Source: Fimbriimonadales bacterium (GTDB lineage Bacteria > Armatimonadota > Fimbriimonadia > Fimbriimonadales > Fimbriimonadaceae). From it: DNA of 8,498 nt. Location of the stretch: positions 1 through 8,498 of the forward strand of contig JAPLCS010000349.1 in the NCBI GenBank assembly GCA_026392145.1, written 5' to 3'. Both the position numbers and the translations under genes were made by a program. Below are positions 6,522 to 8,498 of this stretch, one piece after another; within the stretch, counting starts at the first letter, position 1, and each line of letters begins with the position of its first letter. The notes beneath the pieces were generated by a model that saw only the letters and a program-made list of their open reading frames with translations, had not been told where the DNA came from and did no database searches.

Positions 6522-7215
6522 TCAGACGACCGTAACCTGCCGACCAGCTTTCTCCGCCGTTCTTGCCAACTTTTCCATATTCCCACCCGGGCGAACATTA
6601 ACAAACGTAAGCCGGTGACTCAAACTCGCAACTAATCGATCCCTCACCTGGTTATTAACTCCAAAACATCACGCCTCAGGCCGAAAGGGCGAAATCACAA
6701 GATCTGTACTCGGATCAAATTCATAGCGACACAATCTCGCCGAACGAAACGCCCAAAACCTCTCCTTGGAGCACCCCAGCTTCTGCCAACGATTCAATCT
6801 CATTGAGCTGATCAAAAGACGCATTGCGCGAGGACAGCACACAAAATGTCTTCGCGGAAAGTAGTTTCAGATTCCCGTACATAAAAACCATAGCGGGAGA
6901 TTGAACATCAAACTGCTCAATCATTTCAGGAAATCCAGCATCGGTAATGACCGACCATCGAACACCCAGACGTTCCAACCGCTCCTCAAAAGGCTGATTC
7001 TCCTGAACCAAAGTCTGACGATGCCCGACCAAATAGTCAGCAACTCGAGCCGAAAGCCGATACTCTTCACGATAGGCCTCAGCACTCAACACAAGAAACT
7101 CTTCAGGAGAAACACCAAGTAACTGATTCCTCGCCAGAACCCTAGTAACCGAGCGACCACCCATGCCAGGGACCATGGCAAGTAACAGGGAAAAAGATCG
7201 CTCCGACAATCTCAA
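6522..7215 (-). pseudogene. dprA: Decayed DprA-like (DNA-processing/protecting) gene
   Basis: The reverse strand starts at TTG 7215 and gives 164 residues ending at TGA 6723-6721. The N-terminus fits DprA-type proteins: a helix-hairpin-helix-like SLLLAMVPGMGGRSV, then ITDAGFPEMI, PAMVFMYGNLKLL and a GSR-like VLSSRNAS. Homologous reading then moves to another frame: AFRSARLCRYEFDPSTDLV (from about 6752), SPFRPEA, an in-frame TGA at 6671-6669, then NNQVRDRLVASLSHR and VNVRPGGNMEKL, to a TGA at 6524-6522. So there is at least one frame change near 6750-6765 and one nonsense codon. The combined length of about 230 residues is short of the usual 300 or more, and the SGxAxGID segment of the Rossmann fold is absent, so the frame change may be the scar of an internal deletion. 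DprA loads RecA on incoming single-stranded DNA during transformation; this copy should not make a full protein. A sequencing error could explain one lesion, less easily two plus missing sequence. Confidence 0.75.
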
Positions 7216-7221
7216 GTTAAA

Positions 7222-7229
7222 CCTCTCCT
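7222..7229 (-). promoter_or_regulatory. Strong Shine-Dalgarno of the dprA-like remnant, overlapping the upstream stop codon
   Basis: The reverse strand reads AGGAGAGG, six bases before the TTG at 7215. It is the strongest ribosome binding site in the window and supports the TTG start. Its first base is the last base of the phosphorylase TGA stop (7231-7229), so the two genes were probably translated as a coupled pair. Confidence 0.65.
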
Positions 7230-7960
7230 CATCGAACTACTTGCAAGGCAGTATCCAAAATCATCGTTACGGCGATTTCACCAGATCGCTCCATTTCATC
7301 AACAACTTCCTCGTGACTTAACATGTTTTCAGTCAACCCCGCCGCCAAGTTGGTCACAATCGCCAAGCAAGCATATTCAATTCCCGCCTCACGCATTACC
7401 ACCGCCTCAGAGGAACCCGTCATTCCAACCAAATCAATTCCCCACTTCTTGTAAAGTTGAATTTCAGCCGGTGTCTCATATCGAGGTCCATTCAGACCAG
7501 CATAAACTCCACTCATTTGCACCGACTTTCCCACTTTCTCAGCCGAATTCTTCAGACCGTTCCGAAGCGTCGGAGAAAACGGATGCGAAAAATCACGATG
7601 TTCAACCACCTGATTAAACAGCGTCAGGTTGCGATACGTAAAATCGTAAAAATCAGAGCAAACCACAAAAGTTCCCGGACCCCACTCCTCATTCAGCGAC
7701 CCAACCGCCGCCGTCGCAAGGCAATAACGAATACCAAGTTGCTTCAGTGCGGTTGCCATACCAGCATAATTCACCAAATGCGGAGGCACTTTGTGACCCG
7801 CCGAATGCCGGCTCAGAAGCAAAAGATTGACCCCTTCATGAATCAGATGCCTGCCACGAATGGTTCCCAAGGGAGTAGGAATATGCACCGGACTTCCTCC
7901 CAAGGCCATCAACCGGCTCCCCACTCCTGTCCCCCCTATTACTGCGACATCAAATTGCAT
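7229..7960 (-). CDS. Purine nucleoside phosphorylase family protein, probable S-methyl-5'-thioinosine/thioadenosine phosphorylase
   Basis: This 243-residue protein belongs to the trimeric PNP/MTAP family, which cleaves the N-glycosidic bond of purine nucleosides with phosphate. Visible are the phosphate-binding GGTG (9-12), RHSAGHKVPPHLVNY (51-65, usually RHGxxHxxPPxxVNY), TAAVGSL (83-89), GPRYETPAE (158-166), VGMTGSSEA (178-186) and VTNLAAG (202-208). The last block has Asn204 where adenine-specific MTAP enzymes carry Asp. The overall pattern (VGMTG.., YACLA, V.N.AAG) resembles the Pseudomonas PA3004-type methylthioinosine phosphorylase more than human MTAP. I therefore infer a 6-oxopurine substrate such as methylthioinosine, or inosine/guanosine, in salvage of polyamine and purine by-products in the cytoplasm. 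Most annotation would call it MtnP. The start ATG has no clear Shine-Dalgarno; a CATAAT lies only about ten bases upstream without a good -35 box. It heads the leftward pair with the dprA-like remnant. Confidence 0.88.
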   Translation of the reverse strand: MQFDVAVIGGTGVGSRLMALGGSPVHIPTPLGTIRGRHLIHEGVNLLLLSRHSAGHKVPPHLVNYAGMATALKQLGIRYCLATAAVGSLNEEWGPGTFVVCSDFYDFTYRNLTLFNQVVEHRDFSHPFSPTLRNGLKNSAEKVGKSVQMSGVYAGLNGPRYETPAEIQLYKKWGIDLVGMTGSSEAVVMREAGIEYACLAIVTNLAAGLTENMLSHEEVVDEMERSGEIAVTMILDTALQVVR

Positions 7961-8019
7961 CTTGATGGAATTATGACTTGGTTTGCGATGAAACGCGAAA
8001 TTGAGCCAAACTGTGAGTA
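7961..8019. other. Short divergent intergenic gap between the phosphorylase and CBS-protein genes
   Basis: These 59 bp must carry the 5' ends of two divergent genes. On the reverse strand CATAAT (7975-7970) could be a -10 box, but no matching -35 box is found at 16-18 bp. No convincing rightward promoter is visible either. Nothing else is recognised. Confidence 0.5.
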
Positions 8020-8421
8020 GTGATTCTGCGAGAAATTCTCCACGCCCATTTCCCAGTCCTAACTGAAAAAAGTTCAGTCAGAGACGCGGTCGACAAAATG
8101 GACATCTACCAATTTCCCGCGCTCGTTCTTGTCAATCCAGACCACGAACCCATCGCCGTCATCACAGAAGGCGACATCTGCCGATCAGCAATTCAGCAAG
8201 ATGGAGTAGTCGGCCTCGCCTCACAGCCAGCAATCGAACACGCATCCAAGTCCCCAACATGTGCCGACGTCAATATTGAAATCTCGGACGCCCTTCACCT
8301 GATGCTCTCAAGCGGGCTCACCATACTGCCCGTAACCGATGAAAACCGCCTCGCTGGCATAGTACTCAGAACCGATTTAATCCAAGCCATGATGATGGAC
8401 GCAGCAGAAATCTCAAGCTAA
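8020..8421 (+). CDS. Stand-alone CBS-domain pair protein
   Basis: This 133-residue protein consists of two CBS repeats (about 11-59 and 77-125) and little else. Each repeat shows the usual layout: an N-terminal strand, a helix (SVRDAVDKM; IEISDALHLML), then FPALVLVNP...PIAVITEGDICR in the first and LTILPVTDEN.LAGIVLRTDLI in the second. Paired CBS modules bind adenosine nucleotides (AMP, ATP, SAM) and act as sensors, usually for a partner protein; no partner domain is fused here, so the function is unknown. The TEGD and RTDL ends are typical. The start is GTG at 8020: an in-frame TGA lies at 8014-8016, and the next ATG is inside the first repeat. No strong ribosome binding site is seen. The next gene begins 20 bp downstream on the same strand. 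Confidence 0.88.
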   Translation: MILREILHAHFPVLTEKSSVRDAVDKMDIYQFPALVLVNPDHEPIAVITEGDICRSAIQQDGVVGLASQPAIEHASKSPTCADVNIEISDALHLMLSSGLTILPVTDENRLAGIVLRTDLIQAMMMDAAEISS

Positions 8422-8441
8422 GAACATACGTAGTACCTTCC

Positions 8442-8498
8442 ATGCTCAACGAAGGATCTCCATTCCCAAGCTTTTCTCTGCAAAATCAAGACGGCAAT
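8442..8498 (+). CDS. Probable peroxiredoxin, thioredoxin-like fold (N-terminal 19 codons only)
   Basis: ATG at 8442 opens a frame that runs to the window edge: MLNEGSPFPSFSLQNQDGN. The pattern of M-L-x-x-G-x-x-x-P-x-F-x-L-x-x-x-D-G is the usual start of AhpC/TSA peroxiredoxins, especially Bcp/PrxQ, which reduce peroxides using a cysteine about 40-50 residues in. That cysteine lies beyond the window, so a thioredoxin-like oxidoreductase such as ResA cannot be excluded. It starts 20 bp after the CBS gene on the same strand and may be co-transcribed. No clear Shine-Dalgarno is visible. Confidence 0.6.
   Translation, partial: MLNEGSPFPSFSLQNQDGN

Noticed and set aside
6669..6671. TGA read as tryptophan or another amino acid (recoded genetic code) instead of a nonsense codon
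   Set aside because: A frame change is also present in the same gene, tryptophan is written TGG in the intact genes, and TGA serves as the stop of the phosphorylase gene.
6721..7215. A complete short DprA-related protein of 164 residues
   Set aside because: The reading stops within the Rossmann region, and clear homologous peptide continues downstream in another frame, which indicates decay and not a natural end.
7457..8020. A 187-codon plus-strand frame opposite the phosphorylase
   Set aside because: The product is Arg/Ser/His-rich with no domain, and it is antisense to a well-conserved enzyme.
1..8498. CRISPR arrays, tRNA or rRNA genes, insertion sequences, toxin-antitoxin or defence islands
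   Set aside because: I found no regularly spaced repeats, no tRNA-like cloverleaf, no transposase motifs and no terminal inverted repeats, and nearly all of the sequence is accounted for by the genes listed.

Overview
The window carries ordinary bacterial chromosomal genes on both strands, densely packed, with no rRNA, tRNA, CRISPR array, insertion sequence or phage gene visible. The sequence alone does not fix the organism. A divergent DprA-like remnant, a secreted protein with a glycine-rich insertion and weak Shine-Dalgarno sites would fit a non-model phylum such as Armatimonadota (Fimbriimonadales), but this is a low-confidence inference. I did not find a convincing undescribed system. 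The most unusual items are a decayed dprA-like gene, a tyrosine-phased hexapeptide repeat in the cytoplasmic tail of TatC, and a terminator-like hairpin in the leader of the secreted-protein gene.

Layout. Positions 1-1646 (minus) hold the N-terminal 548 residues of a UvrD/PcrA helicase that runs off the left edge. A divergent intergenic region (1647-1800) follows, with a plausible sigma70-type promoter, a palindrome over its -35 box and a hairpin with a T-run. Rightward from 1801 comes a compact three-gene set: a Sec-secreted protein of unknown function (1801-3249), TatC (3259-4290) and an MrfA/YprA-type DUF1998 helicase (4290-6506). tatC and the helicase overlap by one base (TAATG).

The rightward set converges with only 15 bp spacing on a leftward pair: a purine nucleoside phosphorylase of the MTAP/MTIP type (7960-7229), followed by a dprA-like pseudogene (7215-6522). 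The pseudogene has at least one frameshift or internal deletion and one in-frame TGA. A short gap (7961-8019) separates the phosphorylase from a rightward CBS-pair protein (8020-8421). The first 19 codons of a probable peroxiredoxin (8442-8498) end the window.

Functional themes are DNA repair helicases (UvrD/PcrA, MrfA), protein export (TatC), purine or methylthio-nucleoside salvage, and a broken competence/recombination gene. The secreted protein has a Sec-type signal without a twin arginine, so its link to TatC is positional only.
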